The notes beneath the pieces were generated by a model that ran no database searches, was not told where the DNA came from, and saw only the letters and a list, made by a program, of their open reading frames with translations. Shown here one piece after another: positions 36,145-45,956 of a stretch of 64,000 bases of DNA. The stretch lies in the NCBI GenBank assembly GCA_039707465.1, contig CM077643.1, forward strand, positions 199,727,605 through 199,791,604. Direction: 5' to 3'. Source of the stretch: Rhabdophis nuchalis (Eukaryota > Chordata > Lepidosauria > Squamata > Natricidae). The translations under genes were made by a program, and so were the position numbers. Each line of letters opens with the position of its first letter. Position 1 is the first letter of the stretch.

Positions 36145-36451
36145 GCCTAGGCTTTGTGGGCAGAGATGATAACTGTCTTAAGTATCCTAAAGGATGTGAT
36201 GTAAAATACAAAAAAGACTTAGAGTTGTTCCAGAAAACAAGGCAAGAAACAATGAGTTTAATTTACAAGGAAGCAGATTTCAGATGGCCAATAGGAAAAC
36301 TTCTTAATGTTAACAACTCTAAATCAATGCAATCAGTTTCCCCAGGATCTGGTAACTCTCCTTTGATGGATGTGTTGAAACAGAGGTTTGATGGCCACTT
36401 CTCAGGGATGATCTAGTGGGGAATTCCTGCAATGGGGCAGTTGATCTAGAT
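36145..36451 (+). mobile_element. CR1-like LINE 3' fragment
   Basis: Frames at 36156-36415 and 36416 onwards contain NSPLMDVLKQRFDGHFSGMI and SCNGAVDLD, resembling the very C-terminus of CR1-like ORF2 (LEVFKQRLDGHL...). The copy is old and ends where a hAT element is inserted. Confidence 0.55.
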
Positions 36452-36590
36452 CAGGGGTATCAAACTTACCTTGTCCCATTGTCATCACATTGTTGTCACG
36501 TGATGTATTGTGACCTTTTCCCCCCTTCACTAAAATGGAATTTTAGTGAAATCCATATCCAGGCCATGGGCCACAAGTTTGACACCTCTG
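36452..36590. mobile_element. hAT MITE (GTATCAAACTT termini)
   Basis: 139 bp starting CAGGGGTATCAAACTT and ending AAGTTTGACACCTCTG, flanked by the exact 8-bp duplication ATCTAGAT (36444-36451, 36591-36598). Confidence 0.95.
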
Positions 36591-38784
36591 ATCTAGATGA
36601 ACTCCATGTTTTACTTTTAGAAAAATAGGGCTCGCTGGGAATTACCAGTGACTTCTCTTCCTTTCTGCTGAGTATAATTCAAATTTTGGAACATTTAGAA
36701 AATAATCATTCTAAATGGACATAAGATCCTAGTTGCTTCTCCTTCCTTTCTAACTTCTTCTTCGTAGAACATTGAGGGATTGTAATTAAATCTGGATTTT
36801 TCATCCTGGAGTATAAATCCTGTACACAAAGAAGGGCTGGCCAGTGACAAATAATTTACCACAATTTCCATTTAAAAAAAATTCTGTCTCCCACCCTCGC
36901 CACCACTATACCCAAGCTACTGAAGTAAGGCAGATCCCAAGATTTGTCTCTTGGGAATTGCAGTCAGAGATTTCACACACTGTCACTCACACCAAATTTA
37001 ACATTGGCAGACAGTTGCCCATTAAATCATACATGAAATTGCCTTATTGACTTTCAAAGCACTGCAATGAGTTGCTCTCTCTACTTCACAGATCTACTGT
37101 GTAATTATCTTGCAAGTTGTTCCCTAGGGTCAAGCAAAGCTTGCTCTACTGTCATTTGAACTGAAGTCTCCGGCTATGATGGCTTTATTAACGATGCTCC
37201 ATTTTTTAGAGTTCATTACCCAAGAACTGTTAACAAGGGGTGGGGTCAAGGCATCAACATTTCCCTTGTGTGACAATCACCCCCTATAAATCAACCCATT
37301 GTAACCCAGTTATAAACCTAAGGCTGTTCCAGGTCAAGCAGAAATGATGTGCACATTTGCCTTTAAAGGGCCAATAAAGGTTTAATGTCTTGGCAAAGGA
37401 TATTAGCACAGTTTGAACAATAGCCAAAAGATTAAAATCTGCATCCCCACTGAGAGATAAATCACAGTTCTGTGATTACAGCTGAATTGGAAATTGCTGA
37501 TGGCAAGCAGTAAAATCAAGAAAGATGAGCCAACAACGTCCCCTAAAGTCAAATGTAATATCGGGGTGCAATATTTAGAGAATTGGGAAGATTGCCTAAG
37601 TTGGTATTATCTCCCAGGGCAAGATATAGCTCAGACGACACATTTTATTTAATTTATGAATGAGCTCTACCACAAATATCACAGGGCAGACTCAGTTGGG
37701 ATCATGTCCCTTTCCTGACTCCAGTGAATTTCACATAGCTAGCATTGCAGATAGTAGACCTACAATGAAGCGAAGCTGATGGCCCTAGTTTATTCCAGCA
37801 TACTGTACATCCTCCTGTTTCTTCCTGCCAGCTTTCCTAGGAGGCTATCACATTGCATGGTCTGCTGGTACCCAGTCTTACTGAATATATATGTGAGACT
37901 TCATTGAGACTCACATCACTTTTTCCAGCCTGACAAGAGTCCTGACAAGGGGGCAGGAAGAGGGGGGGGGGAGAATGCAAGATGTGTGTTTGATGGCCTC
38001 TTGAGGGACAAGCTCCATTCTGTTCCAGTGTCATCCCCAGCCTTTTTCTCATCCGTGTACTTTTATGGCTGACTTCACATTTAGCCACATCTGTCACCAG
38101 AGACGGTTTCTGAAAAGCACCTGTCAGCAACTGGTACCTTCCCTCCCCCCCCTCCCCAGAAATGTCCTTCTGATCCTATTCGCAGTTTTTACATTCCCCT
38201 GCTCAAATTCATAAAAACTCTGAAAAGGCAGAAGCCAGCAAGGCCTGATTCCTCCAATTCAGTCTTGCCCTTTGTGTTTAGAGGAAATTAATTGGCTTAT
38301 TTTGGGTTCTAAAATGTACCCGCTGTGTAAAATGAGAAATGAAAGGAAATGCAGCTTGGAAACTGAACAAAGAACGAATACTAAAGGCACTGGGCCATTC
38401 TTCTTTTAATTTCACACTCAATGGTTTTCATTGCACAAAATATTTTGCCCTTTGGTTTATTTATTTATTTATTGAGCCATCATTATGCATGCCAAAAAAA
38501 AAATCAATCTTAACTGTTAATCAAAATTTGTTTGATTCTGACAGATGCAATTCTCTCACTGACACCCGCCTGTTCGGGATGATTTATAATTGGCAGACAG
38601 TTCTTAGGTTCTCTTGCAATCATTTCTCATTACAGAAGAACATATAAAATAAGTCATTAGCGAGCAGATTGTTGTTATAATACCGCCTATTCTCTCATGG
38701 AAAGAGCACAGGCTACATTCAAACAAAGCTGAGGGGACGGGCATTCACAGACAGCATTGACCCTTTCTACACTCCCTTAATATA
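36591..38784. other. Repeat-poor DNA, possible conserved non-coding blocks
   Basis: 2.2 kb without any recognised transposon, which is unusual for this window. Blocks at about 37140-37560 and 38260-38720 have balanced composition and many AT-rich TAAT/ATTA-type core motifs of the kind bound by homeodomain proteins. No coding frame with splice sites was found. Simple features: a G run near 37963, a C-rich run near 38142 and a short TTTA run at 38457-38473. Confidence 0.35.
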
Positions 38785-39173
38785 CAGTTGGTCCTCGACC
38801 ACAATTCAATTCAAAATTTATGTTGATAAGTGAGACATTTGTTAAGTGAGTTTTGCCTCATTGTGCTAACTCCCTTGCCACAGTTGTTAAGTGAAACATT
38901 GCAGTTGTTAACTTAGTAGCATAGCTGTTACGTGAATCTGGCCTCCCCGTTGACTTTGCTGGTCAGAAGGTCATAAAAGGTGATCATATGACCCCGGGAT
39001 ATTGCAACCGTCATAAATATGAATCAGTTGGCATGCATTCGAATGTTGATCGTATGACCATGGGAATGCTGCAACTGTTGTAAGTATGAAAAGTGGTCGC
39101 AAGTCACTTTTTTCACTGCCATTGTAACTTTGAACAGTCATTAAATGAGCCGTTGTGAATCGAGGACTACCTG
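38785..39173. mobile_element. TA-flanked MITE (CAGTTGGTCCTCGAC termini), copy 3
   Basis: The left end CAGTTGGTCCTCGACC and right end CGAGGACTACCTG are flanked by TA (38783-38784, 39174-39175). The interior is in the same orientation as copy 1, with GATAAGTGAGACATTTG and GTCATAAATATGAA. Confidence 0.88.
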
Positions 39174-39742
39174 TATCTGCAAAAGTACAACAACCAGTCT
39201 TAAACAGATACAGTCCATTAATACTGTCTAAACTACTCCGAGCCTTTCCATTCTCCTTGTTAGAAGACAGATGCTCATTCAGAGATAACACCCTCCAAAC
39301 CAGCCTAGAATGAGACAAATAAAAAAACCACACGCACCCCAAATCAAACCACTGATTTTCATTTGAATACTGGAATCTGAAATTTCATAATGGAATTCAC
39401 AAAAGGCCTTGATTGCTCTGCTTTTTGTGAGATTGAAGCTTGCTAATTTGGCTGGTCTGTGCAATCAGCTGTAACGAAGCCTGTAAACCTCCAACTAGTT
39501 ATGAGTAGAATGCTTCCTTTTATGCTGCTTTATACCAATCTGGCATTTGATTTAATGATTTAGATTGCAGCAGAGAAATTGCAGCCCCATAATTTAGCAA
39601 GGTACTTACTTCATTCACCCTTTCCCTGGGTCTTTCAACTTGCCACATACATTGCTGGATATCCTTATATAGTATTATTGTTGAATCAAATCTGCACACA
39701 GGGGTTCATGGCCTCAAAAAGATCATGCTTCCCAGCTCTTCT
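39174..39742. other. Unassigned; possible conserved block 39340-39500
   Basis: No gene or transposon recognised. 39340-39500 is repeat-free and compositionally balanced. Confidence 0.3.
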
Positions 39743-39745
39743 TTT

Positions 39746-39829
<84 letters not shown>

Positions 39830-40015
39830 TCCTTCCTTCCTTCCTTCCTTCCTTCCTTCCTTCCATACAAATGTCTGGCAGTACAGGATGTGCGTGTGTT
39901 TGTGTGTGTGTGTGTGTGTTAGGTTTTTGAGCTGATAAACAAACAAACAAACAAACAAACAAATAAACAAATAAACAAATAAATAAACAAACAAACAAAC
40001 AAACAAACAAACAAA

Positions 40016-40046
<31 letters not shown>

Positions 40047-40048
40047 AA
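39743..40048. repeat. Compound microsatellite (CTTT, CCTT, GT, AAAC/AAAT)
   Basis: In order: (CTTT)n about 39743-39830, (CCTT)n 39831-39863, a 26-bp spacer, (TG)n about 39890-39920, a short spacer, then mixed AAAC and AAAT units 39937-40048. The last part is the complement of the (TTTA)n(TTTG)n tail of the adjoining SINE. Repetitive frames on both strands are artefacts. Confidence 0.95.
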
Positions 40049-40171
40049 CTAGGATAGATCTATTTCGAGCTTTTTAGCTCTCATCAGCTAGCCATACCCT
40101 TACTGGGATTTGAACCGGGGCTGTATTACTTGTTAGGCAGAATGTTTTAGCCACTAAGCCACCAGGTTCTC
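40049..40171 (-). mobile_element. tRNA-derived SINE with TTTA-type tail
   Basis: Minus-strand head GAACCTGGTGGCTTAGTGGC with TGGCTAAAACA (A-box region, about 40143-40163) and GGTTCAAATCCCAG (B box, about 40103-40117). It continues with GATGAGAGCTAAAAAGCTCG and runs into the tetranucleotide array. It differs from both the Sauria SINEs and the ACCTTTACC-tailed family. Confidence 0.75.
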
Positions 40172-40814
40172 CTCCTGATCAGCTGAGACAGGGGAAATAA
40201 GTATATGCTTGTGTCACAACACCCTGGTAAGCCCCAACTAAGGGAGGAAGCATACTGCTTTCCTTTCCTTTTCCTTTTTTTTTAACTCGCCAAGCAAAGT
40301 TTTATGTATATGCATAGAGGCTCACACACACCATACTTTCTTTAAACAACCCTCCCCATTTTGTTCTTTCATTGTCACCTGTGGTAATATATGTGTAGGT
40401 GCATTTACCACCAGACCTTAGAAAACTATCGCCTACTTCTCTTTGAGATAGGTCACTCTGTATCTCTTCTAACTGATATATGGGGGTTGTATGAGGTGTC
40501 TGATGCTACCTGGATATGTAGAATGAAGTGCTTGTGATAACAGCTGTAAAATGGCATCAGACTGTCATTAAAAAACACAGAATCGCTCAAAAAAGTGTTT
40601 AAATTGTCATGACCAGCAGAAACCAATTGTCAGCTCTGTATTTTCATTGAATGGGCACCAAGTTGGAGGATGTGAACAAAACAGCAGCTGAACACAAAAC
40701 TGGGATCAGGTAATACACAACATCAGTCAAGAATGACTCCCACAACAAAATTCAAGCTCACCATCTAATTTCATCCCATTGCTACACAACAGTGAGGGCA
40801 GTTTTGTACATCCC
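40172..40814. other. Unassigned DNA
   Basis: No gene or named repeat seen. Confidence 0.4.
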
Positions 40815-41107
40815 TGAACATTCATATTCATACAGTGGTCAGTTTTGTGCTTTTACCGATTCCATGATTAAAAATGGCCAGAGAACAATATGTAGCTGTG
40901 AATAGATCAATTGATGGGCAAGGCCCTTACATGTTTTCATTTGAACATTTTCATCAAATAGAGGGAGTAAAAAGCAGCTGAAAATGGAAGAGGTGGAAGA
41001 CATAGATTAATCATCCAACAACATACAATATTCTTCTCTGGCCATTTTTAATCATGGAATCGGTAAAAGAACAAAACTGACCACTGTATGAATATGAATG
41101 TTCAGTG
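40815..41107. repeat. Inverted repeat with 75-bp arms
   Basis: Left arm 40815-40891 (TGAACATTCATATTCATACA...) and right arm 41030-41107 are near-perfect reverse complements, with a spacer of about 140 bp. It looks like a fold-back MITE of about 293 bp, but no convincing target duplication was found. Confidence 0.85.
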
Positions 41108-41408
41108 ATTTCAACCTAACTTAATATTATCTGTATTGTTGACTTTAATTGGAGAATTAGTCTACTTTGCACATTACATAGAGGCACACCTAGCTTTGCC
41201 ACTGATGATAGCCTATCATTGCTTACTATTAGTCATATTCATTTGATGTGTGCATACTTCTAATTGTATATTTAAATTTTACACTTTAAAATATTCTTTT
41301 TTACGTACATAAAATTATAATATGATCTTTAAGCGAGTGATTTGCTATCTTTACTGATAAACCATAAATAAGTCCTAATAGTCCAGTTTAAATATACAGT
41401 ATTAAGTT
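41108..41408 (+). repeat. 301-bp repeat, left arm of inverted pair
   Basis: Near-identical to the complement of 42883-43183. The unit begins close to AACTTAATATTATCTG and ends CAGTATTAAGTT, so it carries short terminal inverted repeats of its own (AACTTAATA...CTGTAT), suggesting an AT-rich MITE. Confidence 0.88.
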
Positions 41409-41494
41409 TGGTTTAAATGTAATATTAAGCAATAATGGATGATCATCCTTCATGCTAAACCACAAACTACATTACAGGTCATTATCAACTGATT

Positions 41495-41800
41495 TTAAAC
41501 TTGGAATAAAAAACCTCAATAACCTGCAAAATGCTGATGATACCATTTGGACAGCTGAAAATCACAAATAATTTGGAAGCTCTATGTATGAAAGTCAATG
41601 AGCAAAGCAAAAAACAGATTAAGAGTAAATGTAAAAGAGACCAAAATCATGGGAACAGATGCAGAACCAATATTAGAAGTTGATCAACACAGTTGAAATG
41701 GGGCATAATTTCTGCCTTTTAGGATCAACGATTAAGCAATAAAAGAACCCCCAGTCAAGAAATGCACTCCACACTAGCATTTTTTAATAAACTTGTGGTT
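41495..41800 (+). mobile_element. Bov-B LINE remnant (RT YADD region)
   Basis: A broken frame reads LNNLQNADDTIWTAEN, then LEALCMKVNEQSK and KETKIMGTDAEP, and FCLLGSTI. This follows the order of the Bov-B RT (YADDT...LMKVKEES...KTKIM...FLGS). The YADD Tyr is replaced by Asn and frames are shifted. Confidence 0.7.
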
Positions 41801-42534
41801 CATTAATTTTATGATCAGAATGTCTTGGTCTTTCCTTTCTCCAAATATTTTTTGGGGGGGAGGGGGGAATAGAAGAAATAACAATTTAACCAAAATTTGC
41901 CATTTTTTTCAGATATGTGATGGAAGGATCATTCCAGCAAAAGACACCAGGTGATTAAGTGCCTGGATTGAATTTCTGAACATTTAGCCATACATGGGAC
42001 GTGAACATAAATTTTCTCATGGATGGCTCCTTAGTGGGTCACAGAGGGTTAAGAAGCCTCTCTGCTATTTTTGGGATATGCCCATTTTTGAGGTGAGATC
42101 AATTTCTGAGGTGAGATCAATTTATCATATGGTAAATAAATTAGACTTCAGTAGAAGGTATATCTGAGTAATTAAGTCCCTAACCCAGCCTGTCAGACTG
42201 ATTTTGAGGTTCATTTCATGTCAGTGGATTTCAGTGTATATTTAGATCTCCTGTTTATGGAATTATTTCACTATTAACTTTATCACTGTCCATGTGCACC
42301 TTTGTAGAGAAGCCAGTTTAAATGAATGCTGTTTGAATAAATGCTTTATTAGTTGTTTATTATAACCTATGTAGTAAATATTGGTCATCCTGAACAGGGG
42401 TTAAATTGTTGATATCCTCTCTCATCCTCCCATTTCAATTCACATGCACAACTGCTCACATTTTATTTGTGTTGATGAAGGCAACATATCATAGAATTCC
42501 ACCAGTTCTATTCTTTTTTCTTCTTTTTTGCATA
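41801..42534. other. Unassigned DNA
   Basis: Contains a G run near 41851-41866 and a tandem pair of TGAGGTGAGATCAATTT units at 42089-42123. No gene. Confidence 0.45.
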
Positions 42535-42746
42535 GAGGAATGGCACTTAGCACTTAGACTTTATAGCACTTTCTAAGTGGTTTACAGAGTCAGCATGTTG
42601 CCCCAAATAATCTGAGTCCTCTTTTTACTGACTTCAGAAGGATGGTAGGCTGAGTCAACCTTGAGTTGGCCAGGATCAAACTCCTGGCAGTTAGCAGGAT
42701 TTGTGCATTATTGCATTCAGTAGGATTTGTGGAACGCCACTACTCC
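42535..42746 (-). mobile_element. Sauria-type SINE, degraded
   Basis: Minus-strand tail GCACTTAGCACTTAGACTT, then the body with GTTTACAGAGTCAGCATGTTG and AAGGATGGTAGGCTGAGTCA. The tRNA-like head is damaged near 42700-42746. Confidence 0.75.
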
Positions 42747-42882
42747 ATATGAGAATCCAGATCCCAACAATCATGTTTTTAAAATGAAATCAATGCAGAA
42801 ATGCAACTCTATAAGAAACATAATAAAGTGGACATCTTGGGTTAGAAATGTTTATATTCTGTTAGAGAAAAAATGTAGCTGT

Positions 42883-43183
42883 AACTTAATACTGTATATT
42901 TAAACTGGACTATTAGGACTTATTTATGGTTTATCAGTAAAGATAGCAAATCACTCGCTTATAGATCATATTAGAATTTTATGTACGTAAAAAAGAATAT
43001 TTTAAAGTGTAAAATTTAAATATACAATTAGAAGTATGCACACATCAAATGAATATGACTAATAGTAAGCAATTATAGGCTATCATCAGTGGCAAAGCTA
43101 GGTGTGCCTCTATGTAATGTGCAAAGTAAACTAATTCTCCAATTAAAGTCAACAATACAGATAATATTAAGTTAGGTCGAAAT
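42883..43183 (-). repeat. 301-bp repeat, right arm of inverted pair
   Basis: Reverse complement of 41108-41408 with few mismatches and the same length. The 1.47-kb spacer holds Bov-B and Sauria remnants. Confidence 0.88.
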
Positions 43184-43188
43184 AGTTA

Positions 43189-43391
43189 CTATCCTCTTTC
43201 CCTGAAAATAAATCCTCCCCCAAAAATAAGCCTTCCCCCAAAATATTGCAACATAGCAGCAGCCATAAAGTGACCATGCTCACTGCCTCCTGAACCCCAA
43301 AAATAGTGAGACCTCCCTGAAAATAAGGCCAAGCACTTATTTCGGGGGTCAAAAGAAAATAAGACCCTGTCTTATTTTTGGGGAAACGCGG
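43189..43391. mobile_element. TA-flanked MITE (TTTCCCC-AAAATAAG termini)
   Basis: The right end AAAATAAGACCCTG...GGGGAAACGCGG and the left end CTATCCTCTTTCCCTGAAAA are inverted partners, flanked by TA (43187-43188, 43392-43393). The interior repeats CCCCAAAAATAAG-like units. A Tc1/mariner-type non-autonomous element is the likely class. Confidence 0.75.
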
Positions 43392-43393
43392 TA

Positions 43394-43750
43394 TGTATAA
43401 AATGAAAAAAACACAGAGCATGCTTTTTTTGTGCATTATTTTTCTAATTTATTTTACCTTTTTGCCCCTATAGTTTGTTAAATGAAAAAAAATTCTCTCA
43501 AAGACATTTGAACAGTTCTCTGTTAAAATTATTAAATTGCTTTGGCAGTGATTTCTAAATCAGTGCCAGTCTTAGAATATGAATGGACACCAACATGCTC
43601 ATCGCTTAGTATAGGTTTAGGACTTCTGCTAATGAAATCAACATTAGCAAGGTCTCCTTTGGTTTGAAGAAAAAAATAATCCCCAAGTCCCAAACAAGGA
43701 CATCTGAGTTCAATCCTGCTTAATCTCTTATTTAAAAACTTTTTAAAGGC
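43394..43750. other. Unassigned DNA
   Basis: Nothing recognised in this short interval. Confidence 0.4.
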
Positions 43751-43792
43751 TCTAATCCTAACCTCCCATGGGGACTTTTAGGAAGTTTTTTA

Positions 43793-44605
43793 TATTGAAA
43801 AAGTTTTATTGGTTTTTACAATTTTCCAAAAGGATAGGGTAAGGGATACAGAAACATTTTGAGAACTTTCGCGTCGGGATCATTGGCCCTTCCAGGGCTT
43901 CATAATAAAACATTAAGAAAACATTTTCCAAAAATACTACGAGGTGAAAATAAGTGCATACATCCTAAATTCTCAATTCAATGCTGGTAGTCATGTACAA
44001 ACATCCAGATAAAAAGGTTATACTATGTTAATAAAAAAAGCAAAGTTATTTTTTTGATCTAAGTCTCTTGGCAATTGTGTCTTCTTTTTCTCCTTCCTGG
44101 CCCCCAGCGGGCGGGGCCATGGCCCCCCCTGCCCCCCCTAAATCTTCCCCCAGGACAGAGGAATGTTTTTTAAGAAAGGCTTCTGCCTCAACAACTGTTT
44201 TAATCCTAACTCTCCCTCCTTCCCAGAACACCAACATCCCTTCCGGCATCGCCCACTTAAACCAAGTCCCGTGGTCAAACAATTTTTTGGATAAGAAGGA
44301 ATACCTCCTTCTCATCTCTCTAATCTTTTTTGGGATCTGCTTCAAGATGCCGACTTCCTTTTGTTGGTAAATTAGCGTCCCCCCTCTCTGCGCCTTCAAA
44401 ATTCCCTCTCTGGTTGACCTTCTAACAAATTTGATATATATCTCTCTGGGTACTTCATTTAACCTGGCATATGTCGAGTTTATTCTGTAAACTAGGTCAA
44501 TGTCCCCCCTGATCTCATCTTTAGGTTTCTGTAAATAGTCTGCTAAAATTGTGCTCATGAGTTCAGGAAGACATTCACCAGGTTCTTCAGAAATATTCTG
44601 AAATC
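43793..44605 (-). mobile_element. L1-derived ORF1-only insertion
   Basis: An 813-bp minus-strand insert in the L2 tail, bounded by the exact 15-bp duplication TTAGGAAGTTTTTTA (43778-43792, 44606-44620). In its own orientation it runs from a truncated ORF1 through a UTR of about 250 bp with AATAAAAC near the end. No ORF2 lies between ORF1 and the 3' end, unlike a standard L1. Confidence 0.85.
44046..44558 (-). pseudogene. L1 ORF1p C-terminal remnant (RRM and C-terminal domain)
   Basis: 170 residues from the first Met, open in frame for another 15 codons upstream to the 5' end of the insert. IRGDIDLVYRINSTYAR and VPREIYIKFVRRSTREGIL match the RNA-binding RRM of L1 ORF1p; VGILKQIPKKIREMRRRY and WFKWAMPEGMLVFWEGGR match its C-terminal domain, which together bind single-stranded RNA as trimers. 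The N-terminal coiled coil is lost by truncation. The tail after residue 135 (GGAGGAMAPPAGGQEGEKED) is low complexity. No in-frame stop, so the copy is young or was selected until recently. It is a remnant without its own promoter. Confidence 0.85.
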
Positions 44606-44800
44606 TTAGGAAGTTTTTTAAATTGGGTATTTTAAATTTGGTTTTAGTACAGGATAGGATTGTTTAATATTTATTTTAAATTATATATTTATCTTTGTAT
44701 TTGTATGTTTTTAAATTTCCTGTACGCTGCCCTGGGTCCTCTGTGGAGAAGGGCGGGATATAAATTTAAATAAAATAAATAAATAAATAAATAAATAATC

Positions 44801-44906
44801 CAGGGGTCCCCAACCTTTGCAACTTTAAGTCTGAAGGACTTCAGCTCCCAGAATTCTGGGAGCTGAAGTCCTTCAGACTTAAAGTTGCAAAGGTTGGGGA
44901 CCCCTG
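44801..44906. mobile_element. hAT MITE forming a perfect 106-bp palindrome
   Basis: Two 53-bp arms with no spacer and, by my reading, no mismatch: CAGGGGTCCCCAACCTTTGC inward to CTCCCAGAA, then the exact complement. Flanks AAATAATC and TTCTAATC share only TAATC plus scattered bases. It sits directly behind the (AAAT)n tail of the L2 at 43751-44792. Confidence 0.95.
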
Positions 44907-45765
44907 TTCTAATCCAATTAAATGTAATTGCATGGGACAAGTTAGTCATTACTAATTTAATCCATATGATTTCAATTAAGATTTAAATTTGACCAAAATT
45001 GGATTGACAAATTAACATAAGGATATTCTTGCATGAGATCCAGATTCTGCACATCATGTTTTATTATTTGATTTAAGCATAGTCCATTAAAAAAACACAG
45101 CGAAAACCAGAATGTTAACAAAAACATTTATTTCTCTTTTTTAATGTTGCATTTAAAACACAATTAGAAGCCAGCTGGTGATCACCAAAATACCCCAAGA
45201 ACCATGCAGAGCAAGTATATGCCATATTCTATTTTGAGATGCCTTTGCAGTATCACCTTGCATAACAGCTATTGAGGAAAAAATGGGGCTGGTGTGAATG
45301 CCTCCTCTATAGCTCGGCGAGTGGAAAAGATGTTAATACATTTTTTCAGTTCATTTTCGGTTCAGGTATTCCCAAGAGCTATCTTCCCCCTGTTAATCAA
45401 AAAAAGCAACAAGATACTAAGATTGCCCAGCAGGGATTTGAAAACTCAACGCAAGTTTCTTTCGGCTGGAACTCTCGGCTTGGATTTTATTGTAAAAATG
45501 TGGCACATTAAAAGATCAGATGCTAAATTAGCTAGAATAAACTTCCTGAGGTGCAAACCTGATGCCAAGCTGCTCGATTTGCAACTGGCCGACAAGTGGG
45601 TTGGCTGTATGCCCAAGCTCAGTCCTGAGTAAACAAGGCTAACTCAGCACCAGCATTGCTAGCGGTGATTGACCGAAGTATGCTTTTGGTTGGCAATGAA
45701 AACCAATTCTTCCTTGAATTATTTCCTAGTTGGTACCCTAGAGATAATTGTTTTAAACCTTTAAT
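44907..45765. other. Unassigned; possible conserved block 45270-45650
   Basis: 45270-45650 is free of repeats and balanced in composition with several CpG sites. Two overlapping plus-strand frames (79 and 112 codons) cross it, but neither shows a domain or splice context. A conserved non-coding element is more likely than a gene. Confidence 0.35.
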
Positions 45766-45956
45766 AAGAAGTGGTATTCATCTGGTCCTCTCTGGTTCGA
45801 GTGAACCGGTAGCAGGTGATGGGAGAGGCTCTGCCTACCCACCCCAACATAATGCATGAGCACTGCACATGTACAAAAGGTGGTGCGCAGGCGCTCACAG
45901 GGCATGTCCGCTCACATTTGAGAACCGGTAGGGAAGGTAAGTGAATCCCACTTCTA
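45766..45956 (+). mobile_element. hAT-like element (AAGAAGTGGTATTCA termini)
   Basis: 191 bp with inverted ends AAGAAGTGG and CCACTTCTA and flanks CCTTTAAT / CCTTGAAT (7 of 8). Internal GAACCGGTAG occurs at both ends. Related to 1563-1852 and 33381-33582 with a different interior. Confidence 0.82.

Larger units (their letters stand above)
43751..44792 (+). mobile_element. L2 LINE 3' tail, split by an L1 insertion
   Basis: 43751-43792 (CCTAACCTCCCATGGGGAC) and 44606-44792 (AATTGGGTATTTTAAATTTG, CGCTGCCCTGGGTCC, GGGCGGGATATAAATTT, (AAAT)n) join into one L2 3'UTR once the L1-derived insert is taken out. Nothing of the ORF remains. Confidence 0.92.

Noticed and set aside
36156..36416. 86-codon frame as a host gene
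   Set aside because: Its C-terminal part matches the end of CR1-like ORF2 and the neighbours are transposons.
39579..40010. Several 95-118 codon frames with Phe/Leu/Ser or Lys/Glu runs
   Set aside because: Translations of the compound tetranucleotide array.
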